NCBI GenBank assembly: GCA_037693485.1
Contig: CM075344.1
Coordinates: forward strand, 23,954,501-24,018,500
Direction: 5' to 3'
Length of the DNA stretch: 64,000 nucleotides
Source: Kitagawia praeruptora
Lineage: Eukaryota; Streptophyta; Magnoliopsida; Apiales; Apiaceae
The position numbers and the translations under genes are program-made. The notes under the pieces were generated by a model. That model worked only from the letters and a program-made list of their open reading frames with translations. It made no database searches and was not told the origin of the DNA. How positions within the stretch are numbered: the stretch's first letter is position 1; every line of letters starts with the position of its first letter. Below are positions 23,175 through 41,977 of this stretch, piece by piece.

Positions 23175-23247
23175 ACAAAAAGAGATTCAATTTGTCAAAA
23201 ACAGATTCTGTAAAAGTCAAGCTCTACCAACTGAGCTAAGAGCGCTG
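23175..23247 (-). other. tRNA-like sequence (tRNA pseudogene or SINE head)
   Basis: On the minus strand GCGCTCTTAGCTCAGTTGG then TAGAGC is a perfect D-arm with an exact RNA polymerase III A box (TAGCTCAGTTGG). About 35 bases further on, a weak B-box-like AATTGAATC occurs. The anticodon and T arms do not pair well, so I do not call a working tRNA. Confidence 0.45.
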
Positions 23248-23289
23248 AAAAGGAAATATGTTTTCTTTACTTTTTTGAAGCATGTTTTC

Positions 23290-23423
23290 AATAAACACCA
23301 TTGCAAAAGTGTTCAATATGCTACTAGTACCATTTCAATGATCGTTGTGTGTCCTTACTGTAAAAATAACAGTCAGCTTTGCAATTTAAGCAGCAGGGTT
23401 TGCAATTAAACATCTGGAACTTG
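23290..23423 (-). other. Probable 3'UTR of the GIF gene
   Basis: This sequence follows the TAG stop at 23426-23424 on the minus strand. The poly(A) site is not defined. Confidence 0.4.
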
Positions 23424-32714
<9,291 letters not shown>

Positions 32715-32847
32715 ACCAGCATCTATATGTATATATATGTAGTAAAGTTGTAAGTAATAATAATACAAAACCCTACTAGTTTACCACTAGACAACTACTT
32801 GTAGGCTGTTTTAAGACAAAGATCTTGGAACTAACTTCACTTCCGGG

Positions 32848-33361
32848 TAGAGGTGAGCGGTTCGGTCCAGAACCAAATCGAACCGAACCCAAAGAACCGA
32901 GAACCAAATTTTCAATTATTTTAGAATCGAATCGGATCGAATAAAATTTTGGACCGAACCAGACTCGAACCGAAATAATTTGGTCGGTTCGGTCCGATCC
33001 ATAAGAACCGAATTTTTTGAATTTTGATTTATTATTGTATATAATTATTAATATAAATATAATATTATTATTATAAATATATTATTATTAATATAAATAA
33101 TATATATATTTATATATTATTATTAAATATTTATTGTATATATTATTATTAATATAAATATATATATATATATATATAATATAATTCGGGTGGTTCGGTT
33201 CTAACCGGAATTATTTACGGAAGAACTGAACCGAAATTTATTTCGGTTCTAACCAAAAGAATCGAACCGACCGAAAAAGAAAAAAAAATTGGACCGAACC
33301 GAACCGAAATTGTATGGTTCAATTCGATTCTTCAGTTCCGGTTCGGTTCTGCTCACCCCTA
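32848..33361. mobile_element. hAT-type MITE in the GIF 5'UTR intron
   Basis: The termini are TAGAGGTGAGCGGTTCGG and, inverted, TAGGGGTGAGCAGAACCG. A perfect 8-bp TSD CTTCCGGG lies at 32840-32847 and 33362-33369. Both arms are packed with GAACCGAA/TTCGGTTC words; the middle is an AT-rich (TATTAT) tract. Length is 514 bp. Confidence 0.9.
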
Positions 33362-33501
33362 CTTCCGGGACAGGGGACTACTCTATCTCAACAATTTCGA
33401 AGATTTTTTTTTTTTTTTAGAAGTTCTTCAAAATTGTTAAATATTAGCCCAATTTTAAAGTTTTTTTCTAAAATTTCGTATTCGTTAAATATAAAAATAT
33501 A

Positions 33502-33775
33502 CTCCATCTGTCCCATCCATTTCTTCACACTTTCCTTTTTGGGATGTCCCATCCAATTCTTCACATTTCCTAAAATAGTAAACTTTATACATTATATATT
33601 TATGGGTCCCACTACTTTACTCACTTTTCTCCTCCACTATACCCACTTTATACATTATATATTTATGGGTCCCACCACTTTACTCAATTTTCTTACTTTT
33701 CACTCCTTTCTTTATATATTTCCTTGACCTCCGTGCCCGAACCCATATGTGAACATATGGGTGGGACGGAGGGAG
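33502..33775. mobile_element. Stowaway-type MITE in the GIF 5'UTR intron
   Basis: The termini are CTCCATCTGTCCCATCC and, inverted, CTCCCTCCGTCCCACCC, flanked by TA (33500-33501 and 33776-33777). Length is 274 bp. An internal word TTTATACATTATATATTTATGGGTCCCAC-like is duplicated at about 33580 and 33640. Confidence 0.88.
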
Positions 33776-34580
33776 TATATTATTATCATGATAAAATTTT
33801 TAAATATTCAAATATAAAATAAAATTCATAAAATTATGATAAAAATTCGGGTAATTTGATAAATATATTTAAATAAGAACGAAAGAAACTATATACTTAC
33901 AAGTTGACAAGTGCTCGTTATAAATTGAATAATGGAGATAATTTGGAATGATAATAATTAATAAAATGTAACTTTTTATCACTTTTATTCAATCGTGTTC
34001 AAATTTTATTTTACCATTGAAAAGATGTACAATATTTTTGGGACTCCATTTTTTTTCTTTTTGTTTTCCTTTTCAGCTTATCATTTACCAATCCAATATA
34101 TTTTTTGGGGAAACATGATACTTACAAATATACTAATAAATCAAAAAGTAATGGTACAACATCGAAATATTTTCTGAAAATATTTTATTTATAAAATTCA
34201 TATGTATGCATGAACATTCCATCTCATATACGATAAAATTAACTAATAATATTTTAACAATTCAATATTTTGAATCGTTTTGGTAACGATTTTATTAACT
34301 CTAACATTTATCTGAATCAAACAATTGATACAAAGAAGTATATCACCTTTACACGCTAAGTAGAACAAATCGAGATATCCCATCATGTTCGGTTGATTAT
34401 CTGTGACATACATGATGTAATAAAAGAATCAAGATATCAAAATGAGGCAAAAAGAAAAAACATAATAACCCCTAAAATTTTTACAAATCTTAAACTAAAT
34501 CATAAAATTATGGGAGAACAATTAATAAAAATATTATTATATCCATATATAGAGAGAGAAAAATAATCGAAGAACTTACA

Positions 34581-34690
34581 CTGAATTACGAAGATTGAAC
34601 GATAAAATTGTCGTAGCAATGGAAGGAAAGGAGAGCGGCGAAATTATCGTAGCAATGAAGGGGAGGAGAGAGCGAACGATAAAATTTGTT
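34581..34690 (-). other. Candidate 5'UTR exon of the GIF gene
   Basis: On the minus strand a CT-rich stretch runs into TTCAGT|GTAAGTTC, a strong donor at 34580. It contains an imperfect 38-bp tandem duplication (ATTxTCGTAGCAATG with a purine-rich tail on the plus strand). Together with the acceptor near 32723 it would make a 1.86-kb 5'UTR intron. The start site is not defined; this exon is inferred. Confidence 0.4.
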
Positions 34691-36030
34691 ATAATAATGA
34701 AATAAAAAAGGTCGAATATAATCGACCAATCACTGGCGAGTTTTGAAAAATAATATCCATATCTAATTTAATAATTTAGCTCTAATAATACTTTATTATT
34801 TCTCAAATTTTGGAATTTGGATCCAATAATTACAAGTGGACATAGGTCATTGTGGACCGGCCCAATTATAATTTTGTGAAGTATAAATTGCAAAATGGTG
34901 ATCGAAATTAGAGTAAAATTGCATTTTGTTTATTAGCATTTTGGGTGTGAGATCATTTGGAATATTAGATTTCCAAATTTATTACTTGCTATGGTGGATT
35001 TCTAATTTTTTTTACTATGTGTGTACTTTTGCCAAATTAATCTAATACCATCAAAATTTTTTAGGGTAAATTCATTTTTTTATCGATCATTTTCTTCCTA
35101 AGAAGCTCATTCCCACCATTGACAATCTTTGTGAGTACTTAAAAACACGAATATATCACCTGTTTCATAACGAAATATACTTATTTAAATTGCAATAAAG
35201 TCATCTCTTTCTTCTCTATAATATAATAGGATATCAATTATAGTTATCAAATATTTACTTCCAAAAATTCATATGTATAACCTTTTTAGTTATGTCATTT
35301 AAAATTGCTTTCACCAAATAAAATATTGATAGTGAAAATCAATATCAGCTTGTAGATGAGAAAAATATAATTTCCTTCCAACTTTATTTCGTTAAGAAAG
35401 GAATGAGATATTCAAATTTTAATTTTTAAAAGTTTCAACAATAGTGAAAATGGGTTTGAGGAAGAAGATGATGATAAAAAACTGAAACGGCCTTGAGAAA
35501 ATTAACGGAACTAGTGAGATTTGATGATTTAACATACATTATAAAAAAGTTAGAAATCCAAAATAACAAGTGCTAATTTTAAAAATCTAGTATCTCAAGG
35601 AGTCTGACATCCAAAGTACAAATACATAAAATGCATTTTAACTTTTGAAATTAATCTAATGTAACAATTAGTGATCAAATTTCCAAATTATAATTTAGTA
35701 ATTGTATATTACATTTGTGTTTTGAAGTATATTAATACTTTTAAAAAATGTGAATGTCAATCATTTTTTGGGAAGATAAAAGCAAAGTTTTAGTACTAAA
35801 TTAAAATTGAGTAATTAGCATTTTATATCATTTATTTTTGGATGTCTTTTTGATTAGATCTCAAATTACGTTTTTTAGAAATAGCAACTCTAAATTTCAA
35901 ATTCACTTCGATTCGTATTTTTTTGACCAAATTTTGTCCAAATTAACTATTATTGTTAATATGGGCAGCGATAAAATCCAAAAAAATTATTCAAATTTAG
36001 ATTATGACAAAACGTATGCCAATTTAAAAG
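34691..36030. other. Intergenic stretch upstream of the GIF gene
   Basis: AT-rich DNA containing the likely GIF promoter. I see no gene and no well-bounded repeat in it. Confidence 0.4.
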
Positions 36031-36039
36031 TCGTAAAAA

Positions 36040-36907
36040 AGGGGTGATTGCCCTTTTTACCCACTTTTTATTGTTTGGGAACCAAAATACCCACCGCTGG
36101 AAGGAACCGCCCTAAATACCCAGACGATACGCCTCTTGTTGAGGCGTAGCTTCAGATACGCCTCTTGTTGAGGCGTAGCTTCAGATACGCCAACAGAATT
36201 AGCGTATCCAAAAGATACGACTACTGAGTCACTGAATTTTCCTCCGCATACGCTAACAGATCCGGCGCATCTTCATATACGCATGCTGAAAGGGCGTATC
36301 TTACGTCAGAGATGACGTAAGATACGCTGTTTCAACATGCGTATCAGCAAATGCACATGTTGGAACAGCACATCTTAAGTCGTCTTCGTCGTTCCCAGAG
36401 CTCCCGACAAAGACGATTCCGGCTCGTTTTTTGTTCGTCTCCGTTCGTCCACATCACAAAGTTTCGAACCACATAATATATATCATTCGAACCGTAATTG
36501 GATGCTCTACAAGAATATACCAGTTTCATTGCATTTGTTTTGCCAAATTCGATTCGCCCAAAATGGCGATTTTCATCGCCATCGACATTCCGACGACCTC
36601 TTTCACGCCCCTGCGTGGCCAGAGGAGATGAACGGAGACCGGGAAGAGTAAGGACAAGAGCTTGTAGTCAATTTGTGTTCGTTTGGGGGGTGGAAGAGCC
36701 TCGTAATCGACTATACCAGTCGAAGTCGATGAAGTCGTCGGCAAGGAGCTCTCCCAGACGACCTGAGTTTCACACATTTTCTGGCGATGAACAGTGTACG
36801 AATGCGCCTTCCCAAACGGCGCATCCCGTGGGCAGTTTGGTCGGTGTTTCCGCATCTGGGCATTTTGGGCAGTGGGTAGGGGATTTTTAGGTATTTAGGG
36901 CATTCTT
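36040..36907. mobile_element. MULE with 9-bp TSD and GC-richer interior (possible Pack-MULE)
   Basis: The 868-bp element is flanked by TCGTAAAAA at 36031-36039 and 36908-36916. Its termini share, inverted, ATTGCCCT...TACCCAC and GCCCTAAATACC words over about 85 bp. The left part holds a 29-bp tandem repeat (GATACGCCTCTTGTTGAGGC core, 36126-36183) and a perfect palindrome with 15-bp arms (GCGTATCTTACGTCA, loop GAGA; about 36293-36326). From about 36360 to 36850 the base composition is close to half GC, unlike the surroundings, and a 130-codon frame (36498-36890) and a 109-codon opposite frame are open. That could be a captured host-gene fragment; its origin is not recognised. Confidence 0.75.
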
Positions 36908-37681
36908 TCGTAAAAAATACATTTTAATCAAAAATTTAAATTATTTTAAAACATACATAATATTTTTTAACTAAACATGTTTGAAACATTTTAGCTAATT
37001 TTTTTCTTACTTGAGATTGCTCTATGCTCAATTACCAATAAAAATTTAAACAATTTTCTTCTTGGCAACATGTTTCTCAAACTGCTTCAAATTTTAAACA
37101 AAATTTTGTATTTATATAAAAATGTAATAATTATTAACTTATATCTTATAAACAAGCATATCTAATTTTAATTGTCCACTGATCTCTTTTCAGTAACACT
37201 AGCATTTTGCCCGTACTTCGTACACGGCATCTTATTTAATTTAAAATGATAATACCAAAAATTTAACAAATTTGATTGATTTCTTAAAACATCTTATTTA
37301 ATTTAAATTGACAATACCAAAAATTTAACAAATTTGATTGATTTCTTAAAAAGATACTGTATGCAATTATATAAAAAATCAATTCTTAGAAAGATATTAT
37401 ATACAGTTATATAAGTATTTAATAAAATAATGATATGCTAAAATTTATATAAAAAAGTAGCATACAATTCTATTTTAACAATGTTGAAAATTTATTTAAT
37501 CTATCAAAATCTGCAATAAAAGTAATAAATATTTTTACAAATATTGTTCACTAATTGAAAACAATAATAAATTGTCTTCATTATTCAAATGCGGAAATGA
37601 TAATCCCTTCACCCCCAATGGCTCCAAAACATTAAATGGCTCCAAAACATTAAACCTCATATAATATCAAAAACATATTAT

Positions 37682-38185
37682 ATTCACAATAGTTAATCAA
37701 ATACTGTATAGTAACTTAACAAGAACACACTGTTTAATACTTAAAAACTGTTTGGAATTAACAATTCCTCTCTCAGTGATGTAAAATATCACAGAGAGCT
37801 GCTCAGGTTACAATCAATGAATTTTTCAATATTCGATACCCTTCTAGGGTTAACCTAACTGTATTTATAAAACATACAGCTTCGTACAATCAGTAATTGA
37901 TTCTCCTATAATTAAGCTATACAATTGATATCAATCACGATTGCTCCAAGTCTTCCAAGTCAACTCAATCTCTTTGACAGCTTTCCAATCTTCAAAGATA
38001 TTGCTTCCATATTTATCTTGTATCAATCTTCAAATACTGTTGACTCTTCAGACAATACCGCTACAAAGTTTAACAACCTCTGTTGCGCTTCCAGTCAGTG
38101 TTTAACTAAACTCTGACTGCTTCCAGCTAAACTCTGTTTTGTCACTATAGCTTCCAAACACTGTTCTCATCAATCATTTCTAACA
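37682..38185 (-). repeat. 3' LTR of the SIRE-like element, 11 bp short at its outer end
   Basis: Matches 49665-50168 throughout. Plus-strand left flank reads ACATATTAT where TGTTAGGTCGA is expected. The polypurine tract CAAGTTGGGGGAGAT lies at 38200-38186 on the minus strand. Confidence 0.92.
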
Positions 38186-38320
38186 ATCTCCCCCAACTTG
38201 TCCATTAGCAAGAATGTACAAGTTTACAGTAAATGATGATGTCAAAACAATTACAAAGTTTACAGTGTTTAACATACAAACAGAGTTTAAACTTTTACTT
38301 AACAAACTTACAACTTTTGT

Positions 38321-41300
38321 CTACCTAACTTCCTCAATATCTGGAGTTGTTCTGAGATAATCAATCAACAATCTTCTCTCAGCATTTTCAAGTTCAACCT
38401 CCATAGCTTCCTTGATCTCTCTTAAATCTGGATCATTTTCATCAGTTTGAAAAATAGCAGCTCTGAGATCATAGATCTTGTTTCTTCTCATTTCATTTCC
38501 CAACCTGATGTACTTCACTTCTTCAGACTTTACATTGAAATCCAGAACAGTAATTCCAAGATCTGTCTTCAGCTTTGTAGTCCCTTTCTTCATTTCTATC
38601 AGATTGCCATTCCAATCTCTGTACTTAGGAACATACTTTTCAGCAGACTTTGATCCTGTAACAACTTTAGCTTTCTGCATATACCCCCTTATAGAATTAG
38701 CAATAAGCTGTGTTTGACGATTTCTGACTCTGAAGATATGCAAGACATACTGAAGTTCTTCAAATAATTTTAGCTTGATTGCTTCTTCATTCACTCTATA
38801 CACTGACCCATCTGCCATAAAGTATAACAGAAAGTGAATGTCTAAGCTCCTTTGACGAACTAGCTGAACTGACTCCAACTTGTCTAGATTTTCTTGAGTA
38901 ATACCAGAACCAAGAGATACAAGTGCAGAGGGATCTCTTGGACTGTTACTAAATCTCAAATCTCTTGTTGAACCTAATCCAGAAGTATTTCTCCCTGGTG
39001 GCTTTCCTGAACATGCAACATTATGTTGATAATCACCAGTCACTCCTGCTTCTTCTTGCACTGGAATCTTTGGCCTTGAAAAACCAGGTAAGGGTTTACT
39101 TTGTGTCTGTACAACTTGTGTGGCAACAGAGGTTGTAACAATCATTTTGCCCTTGTTCTCCTCATTCATTACCCCTTTTAACTTTAATTTAGCATCAAGA
39201 GAAGACTTTTGGATCAACTTTTCTTTATCTTCTTCTTCTTCTTCTTCTTGAATGCCAGTTAACTTCTCTTTGATTTCAATGCCTTTAACAACAGGCTTTG
39301 CAGTTTTAACCACTTTCTCTCTCTTCTTCAACTTAACAGACTTTAAAGCCTTCAAATGCTCTTCTTGCAGACTCTTCTCTTCAGCTTTAGCATCTTCAAT
39401 AGTAACTCCTTCTGCATTCTCTTCCACAAAAAGCTTAACAGCTAACTCCTCATCAGTCTTTGGATTTGATATTAATTCCAAACTCTTGGATTTTGAAGTA
39501 CCTTGAGTTTCAGTGTTTATTCCAACAGACTGTGACTTAAAAGATTTGCCAGATCTCAGAGTTTGCCTTTCAGAGTTTAATACCTTACTCTTATCACTTG
39601 CCCCTCCATCTCCAGCATCATCCTTTTGAGACAGAGTTTGAGAAACTTTGCATTTAGACTTAGAAACTCTCTCCCCCTTTTTGACATCATCAGGAATGAG
39701 TATAGATGTGATGAGCTCCAAAGAGTTAGCAATGGAATCAACCTTAGCCAACAAAGTAGCTTGATTTTCTTCAACTTTTCCTAGCCTGGCAAAGAGAGTA
39801 TCTTGAACTTTAGAAAGCTGTGCAGCTTTGATTTTTGACTCTCTTTCCATCTTCATTTCTCTTGACTGTATCTCTGTCTTCAAAGAAGCAATGTCTTGCT
39901 TTGTATCAGCAAAATTTCCATCCAGAGTTTTGACTTGTACCACAGTTGCTTTTAAGCATGATAAAATCTCTGGATTTGAAATTTGACTAGCAGTTTGCTT
40001 AACAAAATCAGCTGCTCTCCCTTTTGGAAAAATACAGTCTTGTTTATACCAATTAGCAGCAGATTTAGCAAGATACTCTTCTTCAATTGCATGAGATGGA
40101 CAAGGCTGATCAAAAGATGTATGCTTATTATCAGTCTGTGCTGGTGCATTCAGAAAAGAATCAGAGTTTGCACTGCTGTCAGTTTCAGCTTCAACACTTG
40201 CATCTTTAGCTTGAGCATCTTGTAAAGAATCACTGTGCTGAGCTGTGTCAGCCACAGTTTCTGCAACAACTTCTGCAACCTTTTCAATAGTCTCTTCATG
40301 TTGCACAGTCTCTGCAACAGAGTTTGTATGTGTTGCTTCATCTTGCATAGGTTCAACAGAGTTTGCATCTTTAGTTGCTTGATCAACCTCATCACCCTTG
40401 TCAGGAATTTGATAACCCTCAGAGATTAACTCTGTATGTGATGCTACAGGCTGAACAGCTGTACCAGTTGCTTCAGAATGAACAACAAGTGAGATAGGAT
40501 CAGAGAATGGTTCAAATGAGTCAAAAATATTATCCATTGGTGAAAAACCATCTCTGTTATCCTCTTCTGCAGGCATTTTATCCTCTGCAGGTGCTTCAAC
40601 ATTTTCAGCATCCTCTGTAGGCATTTCAACCTCTGCAGGTATTTCAACATTGACATTCACAATATCCTCTGCAGGCATTTCAACCTCTGCAGGTATAGCA
40701 ACATTTTCTGCAACCTCAACAGTAGGTGTTTGCAGTGAAACCACCTCTGGAGCTTCAATAACATTCTCATCATCAGATTCTGAAAGAATTAATCTCCTCT
40801 TCTTGACTTGAGGCACCACAATCTCCTCATCTTCTTCTTCACTAGAACTCTCCTTAGGTGGTGAAAGTGAAGGTCTATTTGCCTTTTGTTTCTTTCTTCT
40901 AGCATAAACAGCTCCAGGTAATGTCTGTTTAGCCTTTGAGTGTTTAGTGTTTTGGGCGGTGTGTTTTTTTCTTTTTGGTTTGGATTTGGGGTTTTCAGTA
41001 GGTACTGGCTCAGAGTTTAAGGTTTCAGAGTTTAGTGGTGGAGAGTTTATTGTTGGAGAGTTTATTGGTTCTGATTGTGGTTGATGAGATGTAGTAGGTA
41101 CAGTGGTTGTGGGTGTTGTGGGTGTTGGTTCAGAATGTATAGTGTCTAATGGTTCAGGCATTTGCTGTGGTGACTGAGAATCTTGAGGTTGGTTAACATA
41201 GTTTTGTAAGGCTAATGGCATAAACATATCAGGTATTTGCTGTTTAGTAAAATCTTTGTTTGTCAAATCAGAAAACATCCTTTTAGCAACTTGAAAAGAC

Positions 41301-41977
41301 TGAATGACATCAGCTTCAGCAATTGTAAGAGTAGGCACACAAGCAGTGAATAACATTTGACAAAAATGAGCAAAATAAACAGTAGTAGGCTCAGACAAAC
41401 GCTCTCCCAAATTCATTAGCACTAGTCTACCAAAATTGAAATTACCTCCATATAGTAGAGCATGACCAATTTGGAGAGTGTCAAGAGGAAGTGCATCCCA
41501 ATTTGTTGTCTTCTTTCCAAAAGCTCTTGTAATGCAATCGAAAAAGAAACTCCATTCCTTTCTCAAAAGTGGTCTTCTCAAAGATCCAATCTTATTCAAA
41601 TCTCCTGCACAGCCAATTTGCTGTAACATCGTCCTCAAGCGGTCATGACCAACAACACTGTAAGAAGTGTGTGTCTCAAAATCCAGAGCATTCCTAACAG
41701 TAGTTGGAGTAATGATATACTCTGATTCAGCATGAGTGAAAGTGATTGTTGGAGTGCCAGACTCTTCTCCATCATCATACACAGAGTTTGTCCAAAAGGT
41801 AGCGATTTGTGAAGCAGAGAGTATTGGTGGTGCAGTTAACGCCTTCCCTATTTCAGAGTCTTTCAAGAAATTTTGAAACAGATGAAACGCCTCTGGAGCA
41901 TTTGCATTTTCCAGTGGTGCTGCATAGTTGCTAGGAAGAAAAACTAATCCTGCTGCATCAAACGCTTTGGTTGCCAT
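38321..41977 (-). CDS. ORF3 of the SIRE-like element: 1,218-aa protein of unknown function
   Basis: This is an intact 3.66-kb frame with its own ATG, between pol and the 3' LTR. Residues about 1-250 form a globular domain (PTTVRNALDF, LLRKEWSFFFDCITRAFGKK, GHALLYGGNFNFGRLVL) of a type I recall in extra ORFs of other plant retroelements, without a known function. About 260-400 is Pro/Ser/Thr-rich with two basic, nuclear-localisation-like clusters (KPKRKKH, ARRKKQK, KKRR). About 415-480 holds imperfect repeats of VEIPAEVEMPAED. A coiled coil runs about 690-780. Lys/Glu-rich linkers follow, and about 1040-1218 is a second globular, charged domain. SIRE elements are often said to carry an env-like gene here, but I see no signal peptide, membrane span or Cys pattern, so an envelope role is not supported. 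Nuclear or RNP function is as likely. Confidence 0.85.
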   Translation of the reverse strand: MATKAFDAAGLVFLPSNYAAPLENANAPEAFHLFQNFLKDSEIGKALTAPPILSASQIATFWTNSVYDDGEESGTPTITFTHAESEYIITPTTVRNALDFETHTSYSVVGHDRLRTMLQQIGCAGDLNKIGSLRRPLLRKEWSFFFDCITRAFGKKTTNWDALPLDTLQIGHALLYGGNFNFGRLVLMNLGERLSEPTTVYFAHFCQMLFTACVPTLTIAEADVIQSFQVAKRMFSDLTNKDFTKQQIPDMFMPLALQNYVNQPQDSQSPQQMPEPLDTIHSEPTPTTPTTTVPTTSHQPQSEPINSPTINSPPLNSETLNSEPVPTENPKSKPKRKKHTAQNTKHSKAKQTLPGAVYARRKKQKANRPSLSPPKESSSEEEDEEIVVPQVKKRRLILSESDDENVIEAPEVVSLQTPTVEVAENVAIPAEVEMPAEDIVNVNVEIPAEVEMPTEDAENVEAPAEDKMPAEEDNRDGFSPMDNIFDSFEPFSDPISLVVHSEATGTAVQPVASHTELISEGYQIPDKGDEVDQATKDANSVEPMQDEATHTNSVAETVQHEETIEKVAEVVAETVADTAQHSDSLQDAQAKDASVEAETDSSANSDSFLNAPAQTDNKHTSFDQPCPSHAIEEEYLAKSAANWYKQDCIFPKGRAADFVKQTASQISNPEILSCLKATVVQVKTLDGNFADTKQDIASLKTEIQSREMKMERESKIKAAQLSKVQDTLFARLGKVEENQATLLAKVDSIANSLELITSILIPDDVKKGERVSKSKCKVSQTLSQKDDAGDGGASDKSKVLNSERQTLRSGKSFKSQSVGINTETQGTSKSKSLELISNPKTDEELAVKLFVEENAEGVTIEDAKAEEKSLQEEHLKALKSVKLKKREKVVKTAKPVVKGIEIKEKLTGIQEEEEEEDKEKLIQKSSLDAKLKLKGVMNEENKGKMIVTTSVATQVVQTQSKPLPGFSRPKIPVQEEAGVTGDYQHNVACSGKPPGRNTSGLGSTRDLRFSNSPRDPSALVSLGSGITQENLDKLESVQLVRQRSLDIHFLLYFMADGSVYRVNEEAIKLKLFEELQYVLHIFRVRNRQTQLIANSIRGYMQKAKVVTGSKSAEKYVPKYRDWNGNLIEMKKGTTKLKTDLGITVLDFNVKSEEVKYIRLGNEMRRNKIYDLRAAIFQTDENDPDLREIKEAMEVELENAERRLLIDYLRTTPDIEEVR

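Noticed and set aside
23175..23247. Functional tRNA gene
   Set aside because: Only the D-arm is convincing; anticodon and T stems do not pair.
36498..36890. Host gene of 130 aa
   Set aside because: The frame lies wholly inside a TSD-bounded MULE and runs into its right terminus; it is kept only as a possible captured fragment.
38321..41977. Calling ORF3 an envelope gene
   Set aside because: No signal peptide, transmembrane segment or cysteine pattern can be seen; position alone is not enough.
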